A stretch of 64,000 bases of DNA, from the NCBI GenBank assembly GCA_016903675.1, contig JADQBA010000014.1:1-64000 (forward strand). Direction: 5' to 3'. This document shows, piece by piece, positions 35,017 to 44,054 of this stretch. How positions within the stretch are numbered: position 1 is the first letter of the stretch; the number at the start of each line of letters is the position of its first letter. Made by a program: the position numbers and the translations under genes. The notes below the pieces were generated by a model. It did not search any database. It saw nothing but the letters and a program-made list of their open reading frames with translations, and had not been told where the DNA came from. The stretch is from Stigonema ocellatum SAG 48.90 = DSM 106950. GTDB taxonomy: Bacteria; Cyanobacteriota; Cyanobacteriia; Cyanobacteriales; Nostocaceae.

Positions 35017-37554
35017 TTGATCCAATCTGAAACTTTAGAACTACTAGAATGGCACCGCCTTTGCCAGCATCTGTCCACTTTTACAGCAACTAAGCTGGGG
35101 GTAATCGCAGCAGGTCGGCAGCAGATTCCCAACTCTCAAGCCCAAAGCGAGTATTTGTTAGCACAAACCAAGGAAGTTTACGACCTGGAAAGTCGTCTAG
35201 CCGCAGGATTGCCGTTTGAGGGAATTCAAGATATTGGGGATTCCTTGGAACGAGCAGAACTCCAGGGTGTTTTGGCAGGAGATGAACTGTTAGCGATCGC
35301 TACCACTCTTGCTGGTACACGAAATTTACGTCGGCTTATCGATAACCAACCTGATTTACCAATATTGAATGAGTTGGTTGCCGATTTACGGACTTATCCG
35401 GAGTTAGAACTTGAAATTCATCGCTGTATTGATGAGCGAGGAAAGGTAACTGACCGCGCTAGCCAAAAACTCAGCGAAATTCGCACAAACCTAAGGCAAC
35501 TACGTAGTCAAATTACTCAAAAACTACAAAACATATTACAAGCAAAAGCAAACGCAGTTCAAGAACAGTTAATTACTCAACGGGGCGATCGCTATGTCAT
35601 TCCGGTGAAAGCGCCCCAGAAAGACGCCATCCCAGGCATTGTCCATGATACCTCCACCAGTGGTGCCACCCTGTATGTGGAACCTAATGCCATAGTCCCA
35701 CTGGGAAATCAACTACGGCAGTTAGTCAGGAAAGAGCAAGTAGAAGAAGAAGCCATTTGTCGCCTGTTAACGGAGCAAGTTGCAGCGGTAAAACCAGATT
35801 TAGAAAGATTGTTAGCAATTGCTACAGCTTTGGACCTTGCAACCGCTAAAGCACGTTATAGTTTATGGCTAGGCGCAAATCCCCCCCGATTTATTAACCG
35901 GGAGGAAAATGAAAGCATCACCTTGCGGCAGTTGCGTCATCCACTCTTGGTATGGCAGCATCAACACGAACAAGGGCACTCAGTAGTTCCCGTAGATTTG
36001 TTAATTCAGCCGCATATTCGAGTAGTCACAATTACAGGACCAAACACCGGGGGTAAAACTGTAACTCTCAAAACCCTGGGATTGGCAGTATTGATGGCAA
36101 AGATAGGTTTATTTGTTCCAGCCCGTGAACCTGTAGAACTACCTTGGTTTGACCAGGTATTGGCAGATATTGGCGACGAACAGTCCCTACAGCAAAGTTT
36201 ATCCACATTCTCAGGACATATCCGTCGCATTAGCCGCATTTTAAATGCACTCCCCAATGGGGAATGGTCCATGGGGAATGGTCCATGGGGAATGGTCCAT
36301 GGGGAACAAAAGCAAGATTCCAATTTCCTAACTCCTACCTCCACTACTCCCCACTCCCCACTCCCCACTCCCCCCACTACTCCCCAGTCACTGGTACTAC
36401 TCGACGAAGTAGGCGCGGGAACGGACCCCGTAGAGGGTAGTGCCTTGGCGATCGCGCTGTTACAATATCTAGCAGATCATGCCCAAATCACTATTGCTAC
36501 AACTCACTTTGGTGAACTGAAAGCTCTGAAATATGAAGATGAGCGGTTTGAAAATGCCTCTGTAGAATTTGATGAAAGCAGCCTTTCGCCCACCTACCGT
36601 CTGCTGTGGGGAATTCCCGGACGTTCCAACGCTTTGATCATTGCTAGTCGCTTGGGACTCAAACCAGAAGTTGTGGAACAGGCAAAAACCCAACTCGGAG
36701 GAGTAACAGACGAAGTCAACCAAGTAATTGCTGGGTTGGAAGCGCAACGCCGCCGCCAAGAGACCAAAGCGGCAGAAGCTCAAGATTTGTTACAACAAGC
36801 TGAGCGATTATACAAAGAAGTATCCGAAAAAGCCGCAGCATTAGAGTCAAGGGAGCGAGCAATAAGAGCTTCACAGGAAGTGGCTGTGCAGCAAGCACTC
36901 TCTCAAGCCAAAGGTGAAATTGCTGAAGTGATTCGTCGCTTGCAGCAAGGTAAACCAACAGCCCAAGATGCCCAGCAAGCTACCAATGCTTTAAATCAAA
37001 TTGGTGAAAAATTTACACCACCACCGCCACCAAAACCAAAAGTAGGATTTATTCCGAAAGTGGGCGATCGCGTTCGCATTCCCAAGTTGGGGCAAACAGC
37101 AGAAGTCCTCACCATCCCCAATGAAGACGGTGAGTTAACTGTCCGCTTTGGCCTAATGAAAATGACAGTCAAACTCAAAGATGTAGAATCGTTGGATGGT
37201 CAAAAACCGGAACTAAGAGAAGACACGGAGGCACGGAGAAGGAGAGAGGCCGAGAATCTCCCCGCGTCCTCTCGTCCCCGCGTCCCCGTCTCCTCTTCCC
37301 AACCAACCCCAGCAATTCGCACATCCCAAAATACGGTTGACTTGCGCGGACGTAGGGTGGCGGATGCGGAATTTGTTTTAGATAAGGCAATCTCGGAAGC
37401 AACAGGACCAATATGGATTATTCACGGACACGGTACTGGTAAGCTGCGACAAGGTATTCACGCCTTTTTGCAGCAGCACCCCCAAGTCAGCCACTTTGAA
37501 GCGGCAGAACCCTCTGACGGTGGTAGTGGTGTCACTATTGCACACATTAAATAA
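35017..37554 (+). CDS. mutS2: MutS2 (DNA/ribosome-rescue ATPase with Smr domain)
   Basis: 845 residues. The MutS-like core and clamp (about 1-320) are followed by an ATPase with Walker A GPNTGGKT (341-348) and Walker B LVLLDEVGAGTDP (about 459), a long coiled region (about 560-650), and a C-terminal Smr nuclease-type domain (about 773-845; TVDLRGRR, IIHGHGTGKLRQGI). MutS2 suppresses recombination and, in Bacillus, splits collided ribosomes. The start is TTG at 35017. Residues about 412-458 between Walker A and B are low-complexity (PNGEWSMGNG; TPHSPLPTP) and encoded by repeat DNA. A second repeat-derived linker spans about 734-763. The frame is preserved in both. Confidence 0.95.
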   Translation: MIQSETLELLEWHRLCQHLSTFTATKLGVIAAGRQQIPNSQAQSEYLLAQTKEVYDLESRLAAGLPFEGIQDIGDSLERAELQGVLAGDELLAIATTLAGTRNLRRLIDNQPDLPILNELVADLRTYPELELEIHRCIDERGKVTDRASQKLSEIRTNLRQLRSQITQKLQNILQAKANAVQEQLITQRGDRYVIPVKAPQKDAIPGIVHDTSTSGATLYVEPNAIVPLGNQLRQLVRKEQVEEEAICRLLTEQVAAVKPDLERLLAIATALDLATAKARYSLWLGANPPRFINREENESITLRQLRHPLLVWQHQHEQGHSVVPVDLLIQPHIRVVTITGPNTGGKTVTLKTLGLAVLMAKIGLFVPAREPVELPWFDQVLADIGDEQSLQQSLSTFSGHIRRISRILNALPNGEWSMGNGPWGMVHGEQKQDSNFLTPTSTTPHSPLPTPPTTPQSLVLLDEVGAGTDPVEGSALAIALLQYLADHAQITIATTHFGELKALKYEDERFENASVEFDESSLSPTYRLLWGIPGRSNALIIASRLGLKPEVVEQAKTQLGGVTDEVNQVIAGLEAQRRRQETKAAEAQDLLQQAERLYKEVSEKAAALESRERAIRASQEVAVQQALSQAKGEIAEVIRRLQQGKPTAQDAQQATNALNQIGEKFTPPPPPKPKVGFIPKVGDRVRIPKLGQTAEVLTIPNEDGELTVRFGLMKMTVKLKDVESLDGQKPELREDTEARRRREAENLPASSRPRVPVSSSQPTPAIRTSQNTVDLRGRRVADAEFVLDKAISEATGPIWIIHGHGTGKLRQGIHAFLQQHPQVSHFEAAEPSDGGSGVTIAHIK
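36246..36390. repeat. Repeat insertion inside mutS2 (first)
   Basis: Three GGGGAATGGTCCAT-type units are followed by CCCCACT heptamers, 145 bases, in frame between Walker A and Walker B of the ATPase. Confidence 0.85.
37215..37305. repeat. Repeat insertion inside mutS2 (second)
   Basis: GAAGACACGGAGGCACGGAG... followed by CCCCGCGTC-type units, a common intergenic cyanobacterial repeat, here in frame between the coiled region and the Smr domain. Confidence 0.75.
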
Positions 37555-37658
37555 CACAGGGGTGTAGGCAATACGGTTCGGATAAGCAACCCACACGCCT
37601 AGGAATAAATTCCTAGGCTAATAGCTGAAGTCGGCATACCGCCGACTAGAACTAGTAC

Positions 37659-37767
37659 TCTGTCAAGCTAGTTTTGAGGGTTTGTAGTAAGGACTTTAGT
37701 ACGAGCGAAAATAAGGACTAAAGTCCTTACTACGAACTTATTTACCCATCAACTAAAACTTGACAGA
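37659..37767. mobile_element. MITE-like element, TCTGTCAAG family, copy 2
   Basis: Ends TCTGTCAAG (37659-37667) and CTTGACAGA (37759-37767). The interior hairpin arms are 37684-37700 and 37717-37733 (GTAGTAAGGACTTTAGT, 17-bp perfect). Closely similar to the copy at 16295-16402. Confidence 0.85.
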
Positions 37768-37769
37768 CC

Positions 37770-37996
37770 ACTAAGTAGGTGGGCGGAAATAAACCACTCT
37801 TGGGTTGTTGATGCTACAGCCATGTTCAGGTAAATAGACCACGGTCCTAGGGGCGCAGGGCCTTGCGCCCCTACAAACGGTGTGGTTCATTTAGGTGAAA
37901 ACTGCTGTAAGAGCGAAGACAGCGCGACTACGAGCCAATTCCAAAGGTTTTACATTTCGTTACATACTTATAAATTTTCCCGCCCACCTACTTAGT
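37770..37996. mobile_element. MITE-like element, ACTAAGTAGGT family, copy B
   Basis: A 17-bp perfect terminal inverted repeat, ACTAAGTAGGTGGGCGG (37770-37786) and its complement (37980-37996). The interior includes a GGGGCGCAGGGCCTTGCGCCCC hairpin near 37850. The interior is unrelated to copy A at 30206. Confidence 0.85.
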
Positions 37997-38591
37997 GCTT
38001 AAATAACACTCAATTTTTCAGTTGCAAGATGTGAGACGCCAGTTGAATGGCTCACATCTTGCAACGAATGAAAAAAAACTCTTTCCCCCTACACCCAAGT
38101 GTTTCAAGAACACGCCCAAGTAGCGGCTCACCACTAGCTATGAATAAAAAAACACTCTTTCCCCCTACACCCTCACACCCCTACACCCCTACACCCCTGT
38201 AGCTCATAATGGCACCTTCATTACTTGGCAATAAATGTTACTAATAGAGGTGGAAAACAGGTAATTGCTTTACTAAGATGAACCAGCAGATGTGTAGAAC
38301 AATATTGATTTATATATAAATAGAGAGATGAGATTGTGGGGTCTAGTAAACTAAATGCAATTAAAGACAACTCTACTTTTTTCAAAACAGGTTTTCGTCA
38401 TAAAGTTAAGACAAATACCCCTGCTGTTCACCAAATACACAAAAGCTGTAGACGTGTAAATGCCCATTCTTGCGGCTTCCTGTAGGATGAAGGCAAGCTT
38501 CCGGTCTATATCTGTAAGAAACCAATCTTAGCCAGCAAAAGTCTGGTTTCAAAATGGGTAACAGCAACAGCCCCAACCAGCCTGATCACCT

Positions 38592-39197
38592 ATGCTAAAA
38601 GTTATGTACTCTGCCGCCAATTCACCCACTCCAACTTCTCAGTGGGATGATCTAACTAAGCTCCCAGCCCCAAACTCAGTTCACTGGGACAATATCAAAA
38701 CCCAGTTGGACTTGGTACTGTTGGCGCTAGAAAGTTTGACTGGCATTGGCTCCGAGGCAATGCTAAAAGCGGCGACTGATCTGAATTTAGAGTCAAGGCT
38801 GCCAGACCGCGTAGCGCTTTGGCGACTGCGCCAGTCAAATCCGCTGCGTAAAGGTCAAGGAGGAAGAAAAAAACTAGATGTAGAAGAAGCGCGATCGCTT
38901 GTACTCATCACTTGCTACCTTGCCAAACAGCACCAAGAATTAATTCGCCGTGCTGTTGGTCTGTTAGAACAAATGGCCGAGAACAATCGTGAACCTCATG
39001 AGGCTGCAACACTTGGAGATTATATTGATGCTTTTTGTAACATCTACCAAGAGCGGATGGAGGAGGACGCGACAATCTCGACGGATCATCTGACCCACCT
39101 GGCATTCAAACTGCTGATAGATTTACTTTTTTACAGTGGTCCGGGTGGACATCGCCGTCTTTGGCTTGCACTTATAGACCGTTCTACTAAATTTTAG
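38592..39197 (+). CDS. DUF3038 protein
   Basis: About 200 residues, helical and soluble, matching the cyanobacterial DUF3038 family (WDNIKTQLDLVLLALESLTG; RLPDRVALWRLRQSNPLR; LWLALIDRS). Function is unknown. The family is regularly paired with DUF4335, and here the DUF4335 gene follows 80 bases downstream on the same strand. The start may be 38592 or the in-frame ATG at 38604. A HIP1-type site lies within the gene. Confidence 0.85.
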   Translation: MLKVMYSAANSPTPTSQWDDLTKLPAPNSVHWDNIKTQLDLVLLALESLTGIGSEAMLKAATDLNLESRLPDRVALWRLRQSNPLRKGQGGRKKLDVEEARSLVLITCYLAKQHQELIRRAVGLLEQMAENNREPHEAATLGDYIDAFCNIYQERMEEDATISTDHLTHLAFKLLIDLLFYSGPGGHRRLWLALIDRSTKF

Positions 39198-39277
39198 ATT
39201 TTGGATTTTAGTTTTTAGATTCTAAATCCAAAATCCTAAATCCAAAATCATCAATTATTCTGCTTGCAGTTCCTGCC

Positions 39278-41020
39278 ATGCCTCTATCAAATTATGTGAT
39301 TCGTCGATACACACCCCCCACTTGCACTCTAGAAGTTCTAGCGCAAAACTCTGCATTATCCCGTTGGGGGGGGAAGGCTGTCCTGAAGCAGCTACGCTTT
39401 GAGCTTCGCTTTGACGATCCGCGACTACCAGAAGAAAAAAGGATGGTAATTCGCGGCAATCAAGACCAACTTGACGCTTTATGTACAGTGGTCACAAACT
39501 ATGTTCATGAATTACTACAAAAGTCATCTGAAAACTTCTGGGTGAGTTCCTCAGAACCCCAACCAACAATTATAGCATCTGATGCTTCTCAAACGCAAGA
39601 TTTTAATAATGATTCTTCACGGCGGACTAACATATTAGACTCCGATAGTAGCCAGATACAAGGGGCAGAGATACACATACAACCAAGTAACCGTTTGATT
39701 CACGACCTATTTCTCGGGTCCTTGGCAAACCAAGGATCTGGAGATGTCGTTCAACTTAGTCTGCTACAACTATTTGATTTGTCAACTGCCCTAGATGAAT
39801 ACTCAGCTGATGTCCTAGCGCTACCAAATCTCAATACCAACAGAGAGACACGATCTCTACCTAGTTGGGTACCTGTTGCAGCAGTGCTAGTGTTAGCTGT
39901 AGGTTTAGCACCAGTGACCTGGCAATATGCCCAGAGTATTAGACAAAAGCAGCAGACAGCCAAAAAACCAACCCAGCCAGAACAGAAAATCGCCCTAGAA
40001 CCCTCACCTTCACTCAGTACGCCAACACCATCCCCACTTCTCACCCCCCCAGATAGTTTGCTCTTACAGCAAAAACCACTCCTAGGTTCCAAAATCCCCT
40101 TACTGGGTACCCCTGTGCTTTTAACCCCCCAAGCACCCCCCAAATCCAGTTTTCCCTCAGTCTCGCAAAATTCCACTTTGTCTAAAGCGTCCCTGCCATC
40201 TCCAAAGAGTAATACACTGACCATACCTGGGACGGCGTCTCAAACTTTTCCCGAATTAAAGAAGACACCACACCTCGCACGACAAAACCCTAAAATTTCT
40301 AATCAACCCAATTTGGCTTTAAATCGCACTGGCTTAAATTCCCAGCCCCAGGGAAGCCTACTACAAGTACCTAGTCAACCTAATTTAGCCTTAAATAGTA
40401 ATGGGTTAAATTCCCAGGAAAGCCCACAAATTTCTAGTCAACCCAATTTGAAACAGAGTAGTAATAGGCTAATTTCCAAGGGAGGAAACCCTCTGCCTGG
40501 AAGTGAGATAATATCATCAAACCAGTTGCCTTCCACAAGCAGCGCATACCCTGATATTTCCAAAGTTCCGCCTCCTCTTGCTACCATGCCCAATTTGAGT
40601 ACTGGCGATGGCATTAACCCAGCCAACTCGCAACCAGACCCGTCGATGCGAAATGCCAGTAAGAATTCATTATTAGTTGCTAAATTAAGGGGATATCGTC
40701 GCAACACTTCTACACAAATTGCTACTGGTACTTTATTTGACACAACTCAAGTAGCTGAAGCTAGAGCCTTATTAAAAAAACACTGGCAACCACCTACTGA
40801 ACTTACGCAAACACTAGAGTACAGTTTGGTATTGGGTGTGGACGGTTCAATTGAACAAATATTACCTCTTGGAAAGGCTTCTAGAGACTACATTGATCGT
40901 ACTGGGATGCCTTTGATTGGTGAACGCTTTGTTTCTCCCAATAAAAACGGACAAGCTGTCAGAATTCGCGCTCTTTTCAGTCCCGATGGTAAGGTGCAGA
41001 CCTTTCCAGAAACTCAGTAA
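39278..41020 (+). CDS. DUF4335 membrane protein
   Basis: 580 residues. The N-terminus (about 1-80, SNYVIRRYTPPTCTLEVLAQ) is the DUF4335 core. One transmembrane helix lies at about 198-213 (VPVAAVLVLAVGLAPV). A long Pro/Ser/Asn-rich, probably extracytoplasmic linker (about 230-450) contains imperfect repeats of QPNLALN-x-x-GLNSQ (three to four copies), then a conserved C-terminal domain (about 470-580). Function is unknown, but the pairing with DUF3038 suggests a complex with one membrane subunit. The linker repeats and low complexity are normal for the family but vary in length. Confidence 0.82.
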   Translation: MPLSNYVIRRYTPPTCTLEVLAQNSALSRWGGKAVLKQLRFELRFDDPRLPEEKRMVIRGNQDQLDALCTVVTNYVHELLQKSSENFWVSSSEPQPTIIASDASQTQDFNNDSSRRTNILDSDSSQIQGAEIHIQPSNRLIHDLFLGSLANQGSGDVVQLSLLQLFDLSTALDEYSADVLALPNLNTNRETRSLPSWVPVAAVLVLAVGLAPVTWQYAQSIRQKQQTAKKPTQPEQKIALEPSPSLSTPTPSPLLTPPDSLLLQQKPLLGSKIPLLGTPVLLTPQAPPKSSFPSVSQNSTLSKASLPSPKSNTLTIPGTASQTFPELKKTPHLARQNPKISNQPNLALNRTGLNSQPQGSLLQVPSQPNLALNSNGLNSQESPQISSQPNLKQSSNRLISKGGNPLPGSEIISSNQLPSTSSAYPDISKVPPPLATMPNLSTGDGINPANSQPDPSMRNASKNSLLVAKLRGYRRNTSTQIATGTLFDTTQVAEARALLKKHWQPPTELTQTLEYSLVLGVDGSIEQILPLGKASRDYIDRTGMPLIGERFVSPNKNGQAVRIRALFSPDGKVQTFPETQ

Positions 41021-41251
41021 TTTGTAATTCGTAATTCGTAATTCGTAATTGAGGTACTCCCACTATTCTAGGATTTACGCACTATACAAATTGACCATCA
41101 TGTGGATAACGGAATTACGCCGTTTCAAACACAAGAGTAGGGACGGGGGCAATACGGTTCGTTTAGGGATTGTTGGTGAGAATTTCAGTAGAGACGCGAA
41201 TTTTGGCGTCTCTATAGGATTTATCGGTATGAGGATTATCTTATCCGAACC

Positions 41252-41345
41252 CAATACTGCGTAGGTTTTGGCTCGTTGAGGTACCAGAAACCCGGTTTCT
41301 TAAAGAAACCGGGTTTCTAATTTTTGCAAATCCTACGCAGTATTG
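41252..41345. mobile_element. 94-bp MITE with 10-bp target duplication
   Basis: Perfect 14-bp terminal inverted repeats CAATACTGCGTAGG / CCTACGCAGTATTG are flanked on both sides by the exact direct repeat TATCCGAACC (41242-41251 and 41346-41355). The interior is an AGAAACCCGGTTTCT hairpin. The flanking repeat is itself the end motif of an older related element. Confidence 0.92.
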
Positions 41346-41439
41346 TATCCGAACCGGCAATGATACTGTATACCAGTGGGATGAAGATATTTAAACAGGT
41401 TACGTCAATCTGAGAATCGGTGAGGGTAGATCTAATAGG

Positions 41440-41640
41440 CTCATTGCGAAACTTGTTTAGATCGTCCTTTAAACTCATAACCAGAGAAGCTGTAGCTAAT
41501 CCTACACCGACAATGGCGACAGCCTGTTGGAAGGTGCGATCGCGTTCAACCAGGTCAACTTCAACACGGCTACGAAGCGTATTAGTTGAAATATCTAACC
41601 ATTTAGAACTCATCTCCATAGCTTATAGTCTTCGGCAGGA
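41440..41640 (-). pseudogene. Remnant of a membrane-protein gene
   Basis: An open frame of about 65 residues reads VDLVERDRTFQQAVAIVGVG then LATASLVMSL, a charged helix leading into a transmembrane helix. It is like the C-terminal end of uncharacterised cyanobacterial membrane proteins that contain an ERDRTFQ motif. No full gene surrounds it, and the downstream part runs into mobile-element DNA. I treat it as a fragment. Confidence 0.4.
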
Positions 41641-41753
41641 GTTAGAGCAAGCCATCACCGAACCTGCAAACCAAGTCGGTTTGGAACTGGAGTTTGGGTG
41701 CGACTCGTAAGAGTGTGAATTCATAGCGCTAAGTGAGAACGCTAGGGTAATAC

Positions 41754-41966
41754 CTAGGACTTACGCATTGACAAAAAGAATAAACTATGTATATCTCTCG
41801 TTACAAGCATCGGCTTGTAATGCTCTTCAAAAGAGGCTCGGCAACCCGATTGGAGGGGTTGCAGAGCCTCCCTTAATCACATTCTGTGGCAGAGCCTGGG
41901 AACGAGGCAAACGGCGGAATTTCGTTATACACATGATGATTGATTTGTCTTGTGCGTAAGTCCTAG
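41754..41966. mobile_element. IS630-type MITE upstream of the recombinase
   Basis: TAGGACTTACGCA ... TGCGTAAGTCCTA: 14-bp perfect inverted ends (41754-41767, 41953-41966) with TA at both outer borders, the target duplication typical of IS630/mariner elements. The interior has a GAGGCTCGGCAACCC...GGGTTGCAGAGCCTC hairpin. The recombinase frame upstream of its TTG runs into a stop codon in the right end (41964-41966), so the element may have replaced its original start. Confidence 0.85.
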
Positions 41967-42032
41967 TTAAGTAAAACTACGGAAAAGACTCTTGCTCAGG
42001 TTGCAATTATTTTACAAACCAGTAATGATTTT

Positions 42033-42947
42033 TTGGCGGAGTTGCAGCAGAAAGCCCAGACTACCCAACGGGGGTATGCTGGCAATGTACGGATATTTTT
42101 TGAGTATTTTTTGCTCCGAGAACCAACTAGTCTCGACGTTGAAGAGTTCTGGGCGTTGGATGGGGAGACGGCTAACGGGTTAATTCTCAAATTTAAAAAT
42201 CATTTGGTGGCACAGGGTAGGAAGGGGGCAACCATCAACCGTTACTTGGCTGCTATCAAGTATTTAATTAAGGTGGGACGGAACTTGAAGCGCTGCCGAT
42301 ATCACTTTGATAGCGACAGGATTGAGTCGTTGAAAGTGACAAAGTACCGCGACACTAGGGGTGTGGTTGTGGATGAGTACAATAAAGTTTTTGATGTAAT
42401 TGATACCACTAGCACTAAGGGGAAGCGGGATTATGCTTTATTTCTGCTGCTTTGGGCAAATGTTCTGCGGCGGGGAGAGGTGGCGAAGTTAACAGTGGGG
42501 GATTTCGATTACCACGATTTGACTTTAATTGTTTATGGTAAGGGTCAGGGCAATGATGAAACCCGGATTGATTTGAATCTAGAAGTTGCAGAGGCGATTA
42601 GCGATTGGTTGGGTTGTCGGATTAATCTTAAGCCCAGTGATCCGTTGTTTATTGCGCTGGACTTCCACAACTATGGACACCAACTCACCGGGGACGGTAT
42701 TTATGCAATTGTGCGTAAGACTAGCGAATTGGCTGGGATTAAAAAGCGGATGACTCCCCATAAGATTAGACATTCGGGTATTACCGATGCCCTTGATTTG
42801 GCTGAGGGTGATTACCGGAAGGTTCAGCATTTGAGCCGTCATGCTGACCCCAGAACAATTCTAGTTTATGAGGACAATAAGAATCAGTACCAACTGGAGT
42901 TAACTAATAAGTTAGCATCTCGTGTTGGGAAAAGGCGGCAATCTTAA
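42033..42947 (+). CDS. Tyrosine recombinase (phage-type integrase family)
   Basis: 304 residues. A SAM-like core-binding domain (about 1-100) precedes the catalytic domain with the Arg in LRRGEVAKL, HKIRHSG (His-x-x-Arg), HLSRHAD (second His) and the nucleophile in ILVYEDN. All five active-site positions are present, so it may be active. The only in-frame start is a weak TTG (42033); the frame continues upstream to a stop inside the adjacent MITE, with no ATG, so the N-terminus may have been altered. It is clearly related to the broken recombinase at 59700-60764 (shared KRDYAL-x-LLLW, LTGDGIY). Confidence 0.88.
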   Translation: MAELQQKAQTTQRGYAGNVRIFFEYFLLREPTSLDVEEFWALDGETANGLILKFKNHLVAQGRKGATINRYLAAIKYLIKVGRNLKRCRYHFDSDRIESLKVTKYRDTRGVVVDEYNKVFDVIDTTSTKGKRDYALFLLLWANVLRRGEVAKLTVGDFDYHDLTLIVYGKGQGNDETRIDLNLEVAEAISDWLGCRINLKPSDPLFIALDFHNYGHQLTGDGIYAIVRKTSELAGIKKRMTPHKIRHSGITDALDLAEGDYRKVQHLSRHADPRTILVYEDNKNQYQLELTNKLASRVGKRRQS

Positions 42948-42996
42948 TAACAGCTTAAGCCGAGATTTGTTGTGGAACTAGATGTTGGTGTGTAGC

Positions 42997-43875
42997 TTAC
43001 CGAAAAAAGTTGCGTAGCCAGTTTACTATTGACTGATTGGCTTTTATCAACTGCTGCCAGCGCCAGTGTAGCGGTTTGGGAAGCAATTTTAACCACTTCT
43101 CGATTGATGGTACATTTTCAAGTTCTAAATCCATGCCTTTGAGTATTACATCATTCACCTTTTGGCTGATACTTGGATTGTGGCGTCTGGGTGGTATTAA
43201 ATCTTTCTCTCCGCGTCTGTGCCTGCGAACGCGCTCTCCTGAATCTGTCGGAAGCTCATTGGTAAGAGCGTTATATAAACAAGCTGCTAAACCATAAACA
43301 TCTAATTTTGGGTTAAAGGTACCATCCTGTTGTTTATGATGAGTAAAATTCTGAATAGAGGGATGCTCATTTGTGACTAAATATTGATATTTCACAATAC
43401 CAAAATCAATGAGAACAGATCTTTTTTTTACTTTAGTTTTCTCTATCATAATGTTCTTTGGTTGAACATCTCGATGTACCAAATCTTTATCATGTACATA
43501 TTTTAAGGCTAACCCAATTTGGTAAATGTAATCAAATACAAACCGATATTTTAATCTTCCTTTTTGTTCCAATAATTCAGACAAATTATTTCCATCAAGG
43601 AACTCCATGACTAGTGCCTTTTCCTCTTGAAAATATTCATAGTACTTAACGATATTAGGATGACCTGACATTCTATTTAATATATCTTTTTCTCTTTCAA
43701 GCCTTTCTAAATTCTTTTTGTATTGTTGTGGACTTACGTCTTGCCTTAAAGTTTTAATGGCTACAATTTCATTTAAAGAATTGTCTATTGCTTTGTAGAT
43801 AACACCATAACCTCCTCTCCTCCACTCCTTCAAAATAGTATATTTACCTAACTTATCACCCTTTGATAAAGTCAT
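42997..43875 (-). CDS. Ser/Thr protein kinase
   Basis: 292 residues, kinase domain only plus a short basic tail. Glycine-loop RRGGYGVIYKAID, ATP-anchoring Lys41 (VAIKTLRQD), catalytic loop HRDVQPKN (134-141) and metal-binding DFG (157-159) are visible. The usual catalytic-loop Lys (HRDLKPxN) is Gln here, which is unusual. No transmembrane helix or sensor domain. It lies 179 bases downstream of the patatin gene on the same strand and converges with the recombinase. The pairing suggests a two-gene accessory unit, possibly stress- or defence-related; no direct evidence. Confidence 0.88.
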   Translation of the reverse strand: MTLSKGDKLGKYTILKEWRRGGYGVIYKAIDNSLNEIVAIKTLRQDVSPQQYKKNLERLEREKDILNRMSGHPNIVKYYEYFQEEKALVMEFLDGNNLSELLEQKGRLKYRFVFDYIYQIGLALKYVHDKDLVHRDVQPKNIMIEKTKVKKRSVLIDFGIVKYQYLVTNEHPSIQNFTHHKQQDGTFNPKLDVYGLAACLYNALTNELPTDSGERVRRHRRGEKDLIPPRRHNPSISQKVNDVILKGMDLELENVPSIEKWLKLLPKPLHWRWQQLIKANQSIVNWLRNFFR

Positions 43876-44054
43876 CTTTCGATTTCCTTCTTGGTATTGG
43901 TTAGTTGAACCTAATAGTTTTTACAGTGATAATGTTCTGCCGTAAACTTTGCACGGCAGTACCGCTTGTAATGAGAACTCTAGTCTTAATGAACGCACCT
44001 CGAAGATGCAAAAACGAACTTTTAGCCATCTACTAAAGTTCATACGGTGGAGTA

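Larger units (their letters stand above)
37555..38591. other. Long intergenic region packed with small mobile repeats
   Basis: 1037 bases with no gene. In order: a terminal motif CAATACGGTTCGGATAAG (37569-37586), a CCTAGGAATAAATTCCTAGG palindrome (about 37599-37618), the TCTGTCAAG element (37659-37767), the ACTAAGTAGGT element (37770-37996), two CTCTTTCCCCCTACACCC repeats (about 38080 and 38155), and then the AT-rich leader of the DUF3038 gene. Confidence 0.75.
41021..42032. other. Intergenic region with nested mobile elements and a gene remnant
   Basis: 1012 bases. It holds TTCGTAA heptamers (about 41025-41050), an older element with end CAATACGGTTCG (41150) split by the MITE at 41252-41345, a membrane-protein remnant (about 41440-41620, minus), and the TA-flanked element at 41754-41966 directly before the recombinase. 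Confidence 0.75.
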
